From Styela clava (Eukaryota; Chordata; Ascidiacea; Stolidobranchia; Styelidae): a DNA stretch of 64,000 bases. How positions within the stretch are numbered: position 1 is the first letter of the stretch; each line of letters starts with the position of its first letter. The stretch is taken from the NCBI RefSeq assembly GCF_964204865.1, contig NC_135259.1, forward strand, positions 4,216,001-4,280,000. Reading direction: 5' to 3'. The notes under the pieces are model-generated. The model saw only the letters and a program-made list of their open reading frames with translations, was not told the DNA's origin and made no database searches. The position numbers and the translations under genes are program-made. This document shows, piece after piece, positions 35,001-47,879 of this stretch.

Positions 35001-37351
35001 TTTATTAAAGATGATACTGATCTTTTTGTATTAAAGGTTTACTGGCATCACCGATTTGAGGATGTCAAGTGATGGATATAAAGGAACCAGTTGAAAACCA
35101 ACACGCAATATTTACAAAGCTTACTTCCAACATGCGGTTTGAATGTACGAAAAAGCTGAAACTAGTATTCTTTAGAACAGCATACAAATTCTATGGAATG
35201 AAATCATACACAAAATCTCGTCAAAAACCCATAGCTCAATAAACAAATGGAATTTGATGCATGTGCGCATTACAACGTACAATCGAAGCACGCAGGGAAA
35301 TGTGTGTGATGTACTAGTGATCTAAATGTTTGACTCAACTATGTGGGTATAACAGGTGCACATCTCGGTTTCGCATACGCATACCTTCTATCTTCACAAG
35401 AATATATTAATTTGGACAAAGTCAATACTGCACCTGAAAGGTTCCGGTTCTTCCAAAAGAAAACACGTTACACATCCTTAGATATCAGTGGATGGTTTTA
35501 CCTTGTTTGGAGTGAAAGACGAGGTCGGATATTCCAATTCATTTCAACTAATAAAATATTTCCCAAGTCCCTAAGCTTTAAGCAGGAAAACGAAATGCCC
35601 GCGGCAACACAAATGTAGTTTGAAGAACGCAAAAAAGTGGCTAGATGCTGTCGATGAATCTTGGCCCATATTAGTGAAATAAACTACAATTTATTCACAA
35701 CCTGAACATTGTATGTGTACGAGGCTAGGGTCCAGGATTTGCGTCATTTTGGTACTAATACTTGAAATCCACTTAAAAAAATTGCTCAACATCATATACT
35801 CCACACCCACCTGGGTATCAATATTTATGTCATCGACATTATATCTAAACAATAAAAAAAACTTTATGTCTCAAAACAATGTTAAAACCCAATGGGATCG
35901 GCCTGGTCATAAAGGGGTACCCTGTGTCATAATTTGGGATTATGGCTAAATTAAATGTATTTTGGGGGGTCAATAGTATTTCATAGTGGTCTGCATGTGA
36001 ACAAAACCAATTTCAAAACTCAAAAGGTTTGAGTTTAAATTATCCATGCTTGATCCGAGTGTTCTTAATTACGGTGACGTCATCATATTTTTTTATGTAT
36101 AATTTTTATTTTGTAACAAGGTCAATTTTATTTGTATGAGTATTTCAAAGCTTAAAAATAAACAAAGAATCTGTTGTTAGTTGAAAACGAAGTATTTTGA
36201 ACGCGCGAGCAACGTTCTCCGACTCATAATAAACAAACAAAGATACCAGACAGCACGCGATCAAATGCTCTTGGATAAAACGAATATCACTTCACTTACA
36301 AATCCCACTCTTGTTTTATTTTAAAGGTGACGTGAAGCTCTTCTAAAAGAGAACTCTTTCTCTTGCATATCAATCACGTGTCGACCACAGCGTTAAAAGT
36401 GAGAAACTTTTTCTCGAAATTTTTTGAAATTTCTCTCTTCTTACCGGCGTACGGCCGTACACATTTGCGCTACGTAATTTGGGCGCATTTTAGTGGAAAG
36501 CGAAGAAAATAAGCTTTTTAAGGACACATTAATGATGTTTTTGGCATTTTGGTTGGTGAAATATTAAAAAAATTATAGAGGGGTGTCAAAATGACCCAGG
36601 AACACCGGTGGTTATTAGGGCCCGATTCTGCTGGACTAATATAGAATATACAAAGATGTTCCGTCTCTCCATTATATATATTTATATGCGACCGAATATT
36701 CAGTTTTTTTGCGAGTTGGCGCTTACAAACTAATTTGCATGTTTAAAACCATCATTATCCGTATGCACTTCAATTACTGCTCTAAAATGGTTTACAGTGC
36801 TATGTTTTCGTTACGATTACAACAGCCGTAATACTGGATGATTCCATTGTAAAGTGGATTGAGGCGATCGTGTCATTATGACATATTGTAGAATGCACGA
36901 CGAATCCTAATCTGTTTAATCGAATAGATGATTAGCAATAGTTATATAAATAAAAATGAGTCCGATAATCAGGGAACGGGAAAATCAATGAAAAACAGTT
37001 CTTGAACAATACACCGTATTTGTTTAATGCGCAAAAGAGCAAAATACAAACATTATATAGAAAATGGTGAACAGTATCCATCCTGAAATGCCACGGGTAT
37101 TTCTGCTACATAGATCAATAATGAATTTGTTATTTTATATTTCTCAATTTTCCTAATGTACAAAGAAATTTACAATATAGGAAAATGATTCAATAAAGAC
37201 ATAGTCACGGAAAAACAAATATGCAAAACATGAGGAAAGAGTAAATGATGCAAAAGCTGAAATATACTTACCTCGGCTGACATTGACACAAATTACAATA
37301 CACCATGCTAGCAAACCCTAAAATGAGTAAAGCCACGAAATGGCGAATCAT
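32050..37351 (-). CDS. Twelve-cysteine secreted peptide, copy 3
   Basis: Exons: 37351-37272, 33189-33076, 32461-32371 and 32082-32050. The product has 105 residues. The signal peptide is MIRHFVALLILGFASMVYC; the mature part begins NLCQCQP. Cysteine spacing equals copy 2. The exon 2 loop is RRDPNGNE; the last exon reads VPQCVCAKDY. His4 within the hydrophobic signal core is unusual but should still permit export. Intron 1 is 4.1 kb because a 3.1 kb transposon (33515-36636) sits in it; exons and splice sites are intact. Like copy 2 it lacks the TATA-bearing upstream segment (junction near 37400). It is probably functional at protein level; expression is uncertain. Confidence 0.8.
33515..36636. 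mobile_element. TA-flanked 3.1 kb DNA transposon, non-autonomous
   Basis: The insertion interrupts sequence that is continuous in copies 1 and 2 (resumes at AATATAGAATATAC). Its ends are GTCCGGCAGATAAGGGGCC and, inverted, GTCCAGCAGAATCGGGCCC, flanked by TA at 33513-33514 and 36637-36638. Longer subterminal parts also pair: about 33560-33670 and 35790-35905 inverted (GACATAAAGTTTTTTT, GGTGTGGAGT). Open frames inside (33537-33722, 34212-34409, 35343-35618, 35713-35949) show no transposase motif. The TA target duplication suggests a Tc1/mariner- or similar TA-targeting superfamily, which is an inference. Confidence 0.7.
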
Positions 37352-37873
37352 TGTATTCGTTTTGTATCTGGAATAAATTTCACGTATATACTTGAAAGAA
37401 TAAATTGTGGTTTCAATCTAAAAATATTATGAATTCTATTTTATAACGGAGTCGAAGTTCTGAACTAATCGGAGCAATGTTAATTTGCAATAGTACTTTA
37501 ATCTTGTATTATATTTCTGTATGTTTTCTATATCAGATATCAATAAGATTCCTAGTTTTACGTGATTTAGATAAAACAGGGATTTTAAACTTAGTAATTA
37601 AAAATTGCTTAGTTTACTGTGTCTGACACTGCTGAGTTTCAAGTATATATCAGTGCGAAAGTTATATCACCTCGCAACACTGTAATCTAAATCTGTTTGA
37701 CGTTACAATCCTTCTGCAAACTATTGTGAATTCTAACTCATATTGGAATTATCTCGGCACATTCATTTATTTAGTATATCCGGACAAAATTGTATCTTTT
37801 ATCGCATCTGCAAAATGTAATAAACATAAATAGTGGTTCTCATATACGCACGACGTGTTTATAATTTAGTTTA

Positions 37874-39695
37874 GTCCAGCGGATTAGACCTCAAATATAA
37901 TAGAATTGTGCACTTTTGGATGCAAGAATGAAACTTGGCACACATGTACAGTAGCATCTTCTGCTTAATTTTGGATATGGTGCCATCCATAAAAATATCT
38001 CGTTGCCATGGAAACGAGGCATCATCCGTATTGCTATCCAAGTGTAAGAAACATTTTTAGGAAATAAGATTTCCAAGATAAGTAAACCGATGTGTATTTA
38101 AGAAGTGAGGAATATGATAAAAAGTGCATTTTGACAATTGCCCTGGATAACAGAATACCTGATTACCATGGAAACGAGGTATCGTTATCGGCCAAACACG
38201 ATTATTAGTCGCAAAACCTGAACGCTAACCGGAACACAAATACTACGTTCATGTTGTGCGCCAACTTGGTGCACATACTTCTTGAGCTCCATCATCCCTA
38301 CCATATTATAGTTGATCAATATGATACCCCAGCCAAACTACGCTTGGAAAAATTACCGTGTTTTCACGCATCGACTGCACCGAATTAGCAATAAATTTTC
38401 ATAATCAATTGTAAATTCTTTGTTTATTGAATAAACAGATTGGTACTGATTTCACCTCGCTTGTTACAAACTTGGCTTTGTTTTGGAGCAATTCCTATTG
38501 TGTTCGACACGAGCGGGAAGTATTCCTGTTATTGTCATGAACCACAAATTAAGCTACATTCACTTTCAAAATGTAATTCCTTTTGTGCTCAATCAACTGC
38601 CATTGTCAATGGTATATTTTTTTAAACTCATAGCCACATACAGCTGGTGAAAATATAAAATATATATGAAACAAACTTTTAGGTACATTCTACTCTTCCA
38701 TATATTGCCGTTGGCTATCTGTGTCGTGTGAAAATAGTAAATATCTATATTGCCCTTCTAATAATCAGAATTCAATTAACAATAAACATTAATACTACTT
38801 TCCTCTCGAAAATCGTGTGCACTAAGCTCAAACAAACCTTAATATATTCACTACATTTTATAAGACTGCAATTCTATTGAATACCAGGCAACATACTGTT
38901 CTATATCTGTCACAATGATTGTGATCGCGGTGCTCAGGAAATGTGTTTTCGACATTGTTATTTAACGGTAATAAATTCGGCGGATCGATATAATAAATAG
39001 CGGTTTAAGACCGTAATATGTATGGAATAATATTATGTGTACAAGGATTGAGATTAGATTATGAGAATCAATTTTATGGCTTATATCTTGACAGGTTGGT
39101 GGACCGAAATAAGAGAAGGGAAATGTTTTCTACTCGGCGTAGTTTATCTTACCCCAGCAGGTGTGGGAAATCACTTTCCTGAGGGGGTCCAGTTACAGAT
39201 AATAGACTTAGTTAGGGGGCTATGAAGTGAAGTGAGCTTTATAACCGTATCTGCTGATTTTAAGCTCCTGTGTCGAAAATTGTTGACGAAAATCTTATAT
39301 ATATATGTTTTGTTCAAAAAAAAAAGGTCTCGTAATGTTATATTCTCCTAATACCAGGAACCCTTCATTACAAATTAAGCAGGCTGTTGAATATTGTCTT
39401 TAAAAAATACGTCTCTCCATTTCTTATTAAAAACGTCATTCGGAATCCACATTGCGTTTCCCACTCATACTGATGGATTTGTTAGAGCGGCTGGCAAATT
39501 ACGGCAGCTGCAGAGAGAATGTTGGTAGAAAAATAAGTACAAACCTAGACTGAGGTTTATATAATAAACAGCATAATGTAGCAATCAGGTCATCTTGGAT
39601 GAGTTTTAGGTATATGTGGCTGGTTTTCCACATTATTTACAGGTGCAGATATAATACATGGGTATATCTTAGCCGACGACTCGTTAGTTTAAACG
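37874..39695. mobile_element. Insertion in the palindrome arm of unit 3
   Basis: The arm sequence matching 25446-25830 breaks off at about 37870 and resumes near 39697 (ATGAATCAGTATTTTGAGTT). The foreign stretch begins GTCCAGCGGATTAGACC, similar to the ends of the transposon at 33515-36636, and contains part of the miniature element (38215-38285, GTGCGCCAACTTGGTGCACA). Its right end is not clearly defined. The loss of arm sequence (matching 25835-26000) indicates deletion as well as insertion. The frame at 38440-38625 has no gene features. Confidence 0.4.
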
Positions 39696-39696
39696 C

Positions 39697-40700
39697 AATC
39701 TCATGAATCAGTATTTTGAGTTCGATTTTCCTATACTTATAACACAAATGGCATATTTAACATGGCGACCTATACAAATCCATATCCAGTTTTTGTTACG
39801 ACGTAGACATAAGTTACGTAAAAAAAAATAATTGATATGTTGGAGTATTTTACAATTTTTCAAAATTACACAATCGTAGTTTTACACTTCAGAATGGAAT
39901 TAAAAATCGAAGATTATACATTTTCGTCACGATCATAAATCTATCTTATTAGCAGGTCTTGTGCCCAACATTTGAATCTTTTTACAGGACAAATGTTTCT
40001 TGTTGGAAAATTATTAGAAGCGTTAAGTGAGAAAGTACTTTACCTCAACAATGATCATATATTCTAAGTTACCATAAACTAAGTAATTACAAGCAAAGCT
40101 TTTTTTTATAAAAAGATAAAAAGAAGTGTTTAAAAATTTTGCCAGAACCAGCGAGCTCACAAAAAATTCTTTCTCTGAGATCTAATCATATATATTAAAT
40201 AAACTATTACGGAGGACCAAAAATATTGACATGATCATGAATAATTAAATTCAGAAGCATATGAATGAATTCAGAAACTTGGTATGAACTCGTACATCGT
40301 ATCGATAGGTCGATTGGTTTCTTCAACGCCAGGTCATGCCATTCGTGTTGAACGTATTGGAAAATCGAACTCAAAACTCTGATTCATGAGGTATTTTTTT
40401 TCGATTGTCAGATTTGGAAAAATACCTAAAGCAATGTTTAATATTGTTTCATGGAAAACTGATGTATCTGAAAAATATTCTTGACGTAGAAACAATCGGA
40501 ACATCTTAAATAATGACCACCATGACGCAAATCAACGCGATAATACAATATCTCATTTGAGAAAAATATGACTAAATCATAAGCATATCGTGCGTATACA
40601 GGAATCACTATTTACGATCAATACATTTCGCAGATGCGGTAAAAGATACAATTTTGCTTGGTAATTTTGTCCGGGCATACTGAGATAAACATGTTTTGCA
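39697..40700. repeat. Rearranged palindrome arms of unit 3
   Basis: 39697-40265 matches the arm in direct orientation (compare 26000-26640). From about 40275 to 40700 it matches in reverse (compare 27600-28060). The centre of the palindrome has been deleted, leaving the arms abutting at about 40266-40275. Confidence 0.6.
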
Positions 40701-40766
40701 AACGCGTTTCTGAACAATGCAATACAGGTTTAAATATATACGTATCAATGTGTTCAAATTTTGCAG

Positions 40767-40840
40767 GATATTGCTCAGTGGTGTTTAATCGCGATTGGAT
40801 TCATTCTAGCTGTAATCTTCGTTGGTGTAGACACAGGTGA
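40767..40840 (+). pseudogene. Frame-disrupted membrane-helix exon, first + strand copy
   Basis: After the acceptor AAATTTTGCAG the sequence is homologous to the minus-strand exon at 4991-5066. It reads IAQWCLIAIGFILAVIF in one frame, then a 2-nt difference moves the expected tail (WCRHR and stop, against WCRRK and stop at 4991) into another frame. A 1-nt difference near the start also changes the phase. This looks like a decayed exon; if the helix frame were kept, it would run on to a TAG near 40890. Confidence 0.5.
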
Positions 40841-42292
40841 CCGAAATATTTTGGATGGATCACAAACTAGTTTTTGTGTTATATTTTAGCAAGAAAATTT
40901 TTGTAAATTTATCAGTTTGAATAGAAAAGCTGTTGAAACAAAACAACACGAGAACAATATTTTTCATTTCATTTCAACTGAATGTAAACTAGTAAGATAT
41001 ATTTGTAGACAAGATATTGGAAGGTAAATTTGGTCCTAGAATAAATAGTTTGTAAAACCTGTTCCTTTTATAAAGTGAATAAAGCTTTTATAAGTTAGTG
41101 CATGATTGAATATTTAACAAAGCATTGGACTAATATTCGTTTTTTATCAGCCATATTTGGTACTGTTTTGTGTACGTTTTTATATGAATATAAAGTACAA
41201 AGACTACTATGAGATTCTAATATAGTTTCTGGGTAATCGGCACAGTCACGAAAAATCAATAAGGAAATGATTTCTGTCAATTCTGAGTTTGGTTTGATTA
41301 TACTTTTCAATTTTTAGTGCACCGGGCATTGATGACGTTTAAAAGATATCCATTTTTTTAGACAATACCCTGACATTGAATATGCCTTCAGCATTTTATC
41401 TGCCAGGCTGCAACTATTAGTTTTTGAAGCAATTCAACCAAGTGACATCAGTAACTCCACAACGATCACATGTTTTTTTGTATTAAGTGGATATCAAATT
41501 CCAACATTATTTTCTCTTCATTTCATTTATCACGCTTATCCATGAACCTTGACACAATATTTTATAGGTCAACTTTTATTTTTATAAATTTCATTCATTT
41601 TATGGCGCCATTTTTATTTGAAATATAGTTCCACGATCCGGCATATATAGTTTGCATGATGCGAATGAATTTCACCCTACGCTACTGGCTGATAGCGACT
41701 CACCTACGCCATGGAACAGTTTTCTTTTTTTCTTTCTTGCAAAAAAATACATTTCGAATATTATCCATAATAGTTTGTTTGTGCAAAGCAAACCCAATAC
41801 TAACCAGTAAAAAGAAATCAGACGCGCATCTCATTCATTTTTTTTGTTTGACCTACCAATTACAACCCGTTCTAAGTCACCAACTTCGCAATCTGATTTT
41901 TGTTTTTTCCACGTTGGTGACTAATTATTTTGTTGTTATAGCTACTTTCGTTAACAAAATTGACAAACCCATATTTACCTTTCCTTTCAATCATAATTAC
42001 TATTCAATTCCCTATTTTTTTATTTTGTAAAGGAAAATTTACAGCTTTAAACCTGAATAAATATTTCTATTCGAATATGCAGCGTCTATGTTCGGTCCTA
42101 AAATGTCCGATCCTTCTTACCATTGTTTGTGATGTGCAACCGCGTCCATTATGCAAAGCTTTTCAATTCTTCTAAAACTAACCCCAACTTCACTCCAACG
42201 CGGGAAGTATATCAAAGACACTTTTATATTTTAATTGTATTCATTAACTTTCAATTCAATAGAATACAGATGCCCGTTTAAATGTCCTTGGA

Positions 42293-44646
42293 TCAATATA
42301 CTTCCAAACACGTACATTGTGGCACCTGTAAAAACGATAATGTAAATAATGATATATATATATATACATAATTTATTATGTATTAATCTATTATCATTTT
42401 GTATTTAAATTTTTATTATCTATGAGCTCTTACCCTTATTTCATTGTATATACTTTTCAATTACAGAGAATTTACAAAAACGTTAAAGAAGCTATATGGA
42501 TATTACTAAAGTAATAATATTTCCAGTGAAATTAGGCGAAAGTTGAACAAATTCAATCAAATATACATAAGTGTTATTAGTGCGATGGTAGACAAAAATA
42601 ACGATAAAAATAAGTTGACATTTACTTCATAGTAATTGCCCTCGTATTCTTGATACACGATTCTATCCATGCATTTGCAGAATTCTCCACAACTCTCAGG
42701 TTCTGAATTGGGACTTAAAAATAAAAAAAATATGAAAATTTGTCGCAGAATAATGTGCCAACAACTAAAATGTTTCGTTTTCAGCACATTCTCAATTTAC
42801 TTTTTTTTTAATAAAATTCATTTAAAAATGTAAAAAAAGATAATAACGTTCTAGTGCAGGAGTTCTCGAAATTTCAGTGTTATGGAGCCCGTGAAAAGGG
42901 TGGCTATTATTTGCGGAGCCCCACAATAAGTAAACATATGTTATCTTTACGATATTTAGCCATTTATCCACCGTAAGGGCTAAAAAAACAATGACATTTT
43001 CACCCTCGAAATACAAGTAATCACGCTTCTTATATATATATACCTAGGCTGACCATCTACAAAATTAAAATCGTTACTGGAAATACAACAGATTATTCGA
43101 CCATTCCAACAGAAACAGACCGAATACACTGACTATGATTTGTGATTGATGATCGATCAGTTGCAAGATGCTTCCAGCTAAAAACGTTACTAAAATTCAG
43201 CATTGCTAGTTTATTTATTAACTACTGAACATTTTCTAATATAGGGTTGAATAAAGCTAGAAATAAATCTAAATTTCGCAAATAAATTATACTAACTCTG
43301 GACATTTGTCACTTGACAAACATAGAAAGTAGTGTAGAAATGTGGAAACGAGGCGAAAATTGAAACATAGCGTTATCTATTGGAACTTACAGATAATGTC
43401 ATATTTGAATTAATAACGTGTTGCCACATTTCGACGCTTCCGTTGTCAAATTTTATTAATGCAGTTATTTCATCTTTGAACAGATTCAAAATTAGCCAAG
43501 TCAGTAATTTAATAAGTACACGAATTGCTCGCGGAGCCATAGGTTTCTCTCACGAATCCCTGCGGCTCCGTATGAAGCTCTTTGAGAATCTATAAATTGA
43601 GCCATCCCTAAGAACTAAGTATTTGAAATTGATTGACATATAGATAACTATTTTTAAATGAAACGATCTATAGGTTTATTTCATCCCAATAGTATTCAAA
43701 ATACCTCAATTAATTAATCCTTCACTCAAGTACGTTGAAGAGCTTTAACAAAAATAGTTTTTACTCGCATTCCGCACGGAAATGACAATTTCTTCATGAA
43801 AATTGCAAGAATTAGAACTTTGCATAAACCTCGCATAATTATACTCACAGACAACAAGTAGCTGGTAAGCTTATTTCATTCCCTTCCGGATCGTTTTTAT
43901 TCACAAAACAAAGAGACCGTTTGCATTCTTTCTGCGATTCACACTGAAAGTTCCGAAAACTGAAAAAAAAAAAATTAGGATTGTGAAAATTCGAGATATT
44001 TTACTATTTGTAGAATTATGCGGTGAAAATTAATGATGATATGGATGAAAAATATATTTTTCTAAATTGAACTAAATTAACAACTAGAAACCCAAGAATA
44101 TTTTTGTACAGTAAATATATTACACAATACAAACAATTTTTGATTGCAATTTTCGCATATTATTTCAGCAATTATTTGAAATTTTTAATACGATAGTTGC
44201 CCAAAAGCATTGTATAGATTAGAATATACCAAGATAAATGTGCGGTCTATCCATTTTTTGTATTTATATGTGACCGAATAATCAATGATAAAACAAAATT
44301 GATGTCTTCTCACATGTTACTCCAAAAATGAATGCTTCCTAAGACCCTTATATAATTTACCATTGTAACATTATTTATGCTTACTTTATTTGTACGTGTT
44401 TGGCGCTAATTTACATGTTCAAAACCACCATTTTCATTTGAAATACTCAATCACGTGTCAATATAATGTATCGGCAGCAAATGTTAGCCCGGTCTATCAG
44501 CTTTACCAGATTGAATGCAAAGCATGAGGAAAGCGTAAATGATGTAAAAGCTAAAAAAATACTTACGTCGGCCGACATTTGCACAATTGACAGTACACCA
44601 AGCTAGCAAACCCTAAAATGAGTAAAGTCACAAAAAGACGAACCAT
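42293..44646 (-). CDS. Twelve-cysteine secreted peptide, copy 4
   Basis: Exons: 44646-44567, 43959-43849, 42713-42626 and 42325-42293. The product has 103 residues. The signal peptide is MVRLFVTLLILGFASLVYC; the mature part begins QLCKCRP. Spacing is C-x-C-x8-C-x5-C-x4-C-x17-CC-x8-C-x3-C-x-C-x18-C-x-C. Intron 2's donor is GTGAGT rather than GTAAGN. The exon 3 loop is acidic (PNSEPES, YQEYEGNYYE) whereas copies 1-3 are neutral or basic there, so copy 4 and copy 5 form a second subtype. The last exon reads VPQCTCLEVY. TATA region and 16-nt leader acceptor are both present. Intron 2 carries a hAT-like insertion starting at about 42856. Confidence 0.83.
42856..43600. mobile_element. hAT-like insertion in intron 2 of copy 4
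   Basis: The left end is CAGGAGTTCTCGAAATTTC, followed by GGAGCCCGTGAAAAGGG. The right end inverted reads GATTCTCAAAGAGCTTC followed by GGAGCCGCAGGGATTCG. Such 'CAGnnGTTCTCAAA' ends with a GGAGCC subterminal block are typical of hAT-derived elements. A diverged relative starts at about 50365 in copy 5 (CAGGTGTTCTCAAACTTTTG), so insertion predates the split of these two copies. No transposase is recognisable inside. Confidence 0.5.
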
Positions 44647-44785
44647 TGTATTCGTTTTGTATCTGTAATAAATTTCACGTGTTTACTTCTAAAGATTGTC
44701 AACTTCTTTAGAAAAATACTACAATATTATCTTCATCATGTTTTGATAAAGAGAAAGCGGACGTCTAATTTATAAATTTAAAGTT
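44647..44785 (-). promoter_or_regulatory. Promoter and leader acceptor of peptide copy 4
   Basis: The TATAAATT block at about 44771-44778 and the following GACGTCCGCTTTCTC (- strand) are shared with copy 5 (about 53065-53090) and, slightly diverged, with copy 1. The acceptor TTTATTACAG ends at 44663, exactly 16 nt before the ATG. Confidence 0.4.
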
Positions 44786-45100
44786 TGGGCAATCAGGATT
44801 GGGTAGTCAGTCGCTTGAAAGTTTTGAGGCCTATTACAATATATACAGCAAAACTAAATTGTGTCGTCAATATGAAAATATTATCAATTCTATATTCCAT
44901 AACGTAGTGGAAGTTCTTGATCGATCGGAACAATGTTTAATTAGCAATTGAAATTCAATTTTGTACTATATTTTTGTATGGTTTCCTTACCAGGTATCAA
45001 CAAGATTCATAGTTTTACATGATTGCGGTAAAACAGGGATTTTAACTTAGTTATAGTAAAATAGCTTAGTTTACTGTGTCTGACACTGTTGAGTCTCAAG

Positions 45101-45536
45101 CAGTGGTGAGCTGTAGCCGCAGCGCACCGGAACGGCGTTCCGGTTGATGGACATTTTACTGCATTTGAGTTCTTTTCGTTGAAATAAAATTATGCTACAT
45201 AAAGTCTAGTTTCTCTGGTAAATTCAGTTTTGTTTATGTTTTGTTACATCATATTAACTAAGTCTTTTTACGTCACATCACGCAAATAATAGTACAGTAG
45301 TAACGTGTATTAGGTGTTTCCCCGACCTTTAACCACATGAATATCCATTCTATACTTTTTAAATAATAAGATTTGTATTGAATTGCTATGACTACTCTTG
45401 TAATTTTACACAAACATATTTCATTTCTTCCCAGTTCATTGCAGTTCTGTAAACGTCCGCGTCGTGTTGTGAATATATTACATTTTTTGCGAATTAGGTG
45501 CGTTCCTGTTGTTACAATTTTTCCAGCTCATCACTG
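45101..45536. mobile_element. hAT-type miniature element with 8-bp target duplication
   Basis: The ends are CAGTGGTGAGCTG (left) and, inverted, CAGTGATGAGCTG (right). The flanks are GTCTCAAG (45093-45100) and GTTTCAAG (45537-45544), an 8-bp duplication with one mismatch. The uninterrupted site is present in the other units as GAGTTTCAAGTATATCAG. Terminal CAG and 8-bp duplications are hAT hallmarks. At 436 bp it has no transposase. The palindrome GGAACGGCGTTCC lies near its left end. Confidence 0.8.
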
Positions 45537-45869
45537 GTTTCAAGTATATCAGTGCGAAAGTTATATGACCTCGCAACAGTGTCTAAATCTGTTTGAGGTT
45601 ACAAGTCTTCTGCAAACTAATGTGACATTATCAAATATATATGAATAATTGAATTTGCTAGTATATATTGCTACATCTTTTCGATTAATCTCTGAAACAT
45701 AACAGGTGTTTTTGATACAACTATTCGCTAAAAATGAAACAGGTTTGCGCGTTGATGCCTTTTGTCCAAGCATGTCTTTATGGTAACGCATTATTACATA
45801 TTTGCAATTTGTAGTTTCAAATTCTTGGCTTTCCAATTTCTTATGCCAGAAAACCGCTATTAAGCGTTC

Positions 45870-46975
45870 TCAACATGCAGAGGTAAGATCCGTGATAAAA
45901 AAAAAAAATTCAAGATTGAAATGATTTGCACGTAAGAACCACTCCTGTCCTGTTTGATGCAGTAAACAAATGTGACATGCCTTCAAGCGTTTATCGTTTC
46001 TTCCCTCGCCACTACACATATTATTGATAATAGGCCACGTCTCGTCAATCGATCTCATGTGTTGTATACAAAGCCTTTCTTTGCTGTACTTTAAATATAT
46101 TGGGTTGTATGTTTGGTCCTTCTGTCCTTAGCATACCCCTGCTGTAGTCTATGGACATTTTTCGCTCATTGGCTTCTTTCCAGATGTCTTCATATAAGTC
46201 AATCAATCATGGATGAACGATTTATGATAACCGGGGCCCCTGTTTCGGAAAACCGAGTCCATATTTGCCGCTTTCAGAGAGACGGTGGTCTTTGATCCTT
46301 GAGGAATTAAACCAGACGTATCAATGGTATACCCAAATGAGTTACATTCGACTATTTCTATAATTTCTTAAATTGTGACTGGACTTAAAATTTTATATTT
46401 TCATGAATTTTTTATTTTACAAAGGACATGACATTTTTTCCATTCTATTTAGTTCAAATACCAAGAGTTGTTTACAATGAAAACATAAGCCAAATGATGA
46501 GAACTATTTTTCTTAATAAATATGCGCCTGTACCGATTATAAAAATTAATATGTCGTTAATGACCGAGCATTTTAAATCACTATTTACATATACTTTCAC
46601 TCTGTTGTTTTTTTATTCGAAATAAAAAGAAATAATCAGTTGTTCCTTGAATTTAGTTGCTGTTGTATCACAACCAAACAATTACAGATATTTGCTTTTC
46701 TCTGTGGTCACATTTGAAATCTCTGCTGCCACCATGCGACTAAGTAGTAATCAATCTTGAATTTTTGAATGTGACAATGTTACAATTGATTGATCACAAA
46801 TGGTGTCGCAGATGGAAGCTCTTGGGCTCAACCCTAAAAAATTACGTCTCCTTCAAAATGTCAGCTACTTTCATATCAGGGGTTTCTTGTTTGAAGTAAT
46901 GTTTTGAGTGGAGTGATGAAACGCCCAATAAAATGTAAACTGGAAAGATTTCGATTTTCCTGAAAATATTTTAAT
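45870..46975. repeat. Duplicated block, near-identical to 53940-55065
   Basis: The block, including CGCTTTCAGAGAGACGGTGG, is almost identical to 53940-55065, with only scattered substitutions and short indels. Frames such as 46113-46295 (+) and 45870-46058 (-) are repeated there; the corresponding frame at 54059-54382 is longer but has no splice context or domain. This is the youngest-looking duplication in the window. It is not annotated as a gene. Confidence 0.7.
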
Positions 46976-47117
46976 TTTTTAAAAGATAGATAATTTTGCT
47001 TGCTAATTTTGTCCGGGTATACTGAGATAAACCTGTTTTTTCAGTTTTGCAAACGCGTTTCTGAACAATACAATACAGGTTTAAATATATACGTATCAAT
47101 GTGTTCAAATTTTGCAG

Positions 47118-47191
47118 GATATTGCTCAGTGGTGTTTAATCGCGATTGGATTTATTCTAGCTGTAATCTTCGTTGGTGTAGGCACAGGTGA
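47118..47191 (+). pseudogene. Frame-disrupted membrane-helix exon, second + strand copy
   Basis: Nearly identical to 40767-40840 and sharing its frame differences relative to 4991-5066, with the conserved acceptor TTTTGCAG. The flanks from about 46985 to 47720 match 40660-41370, so exon and flanks were copied together after the frame was broken. Confidence 0.5.
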
Positions 47192-47879
47192 CCGAAATAT
47201 TTTGGATGGATCACAAACTAGTTTTTGTGTTATATTTTAGCAAGAAAATTTTTGTAAATCTATCAGTTTGAATAGAAAAGTTGTTGAAACAAAACAACAC
47301 GAGAAAAATATTTATTTTCATTTCAACTGAATGTAAACTAGTAAGATATATTTGTAGACAAGATATTGGAAGATAAATGTGGTCCTAGAATAAATAGTTT
47401 GTAAAAACTGTTCCTTTTTTAAAGTGAATAAAGCTTTTATAAGTTAGTGCTTGATTGAATATTTAACAAAGCATTGGACTAATATTCGTTTTTTATCAGC
47501 CATATTTGGTACTGTTTTGTGTACGTTTTTATATGAATATAAAGTATAAAGAGTGCTACTATGAGATTCTAATATAGTTTTTGGGTAATCGGCACAGTCA
47601 CGAAAAATCAATAAGGAAATAATTTCTGTCAATTCTGAGTTTGGTTTGATTATACTTTTCAATTTTTAGTGCACCGGGCATTGATGACGTTTAAAAGATA
47701 TCCAGTTTTTCAAACAATACCCTGACATTGAATATGCTATTCCAAAGTCCTGATCGGTCTCAAATCGAATTTTGAAACTTACATGACTGTACGATTTGAA
47801 AATAAGCTCGGTTAGGGAAGCCGTAAATAGATAATCAAAACTTTAATATTCCAACGAGAATTTCGGTCAGAGACCGGAG

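Noticed and set aside
41656..42030. 124-codon open frame, with a similar one at 48976-49299 and shorter ones at 31149
   Set aside because: It belongs to the duplicated 3' flank of the peptide genes. The frame differs between copies and has no start, splice or domain support, so its conservation follows from the tandem duplication.
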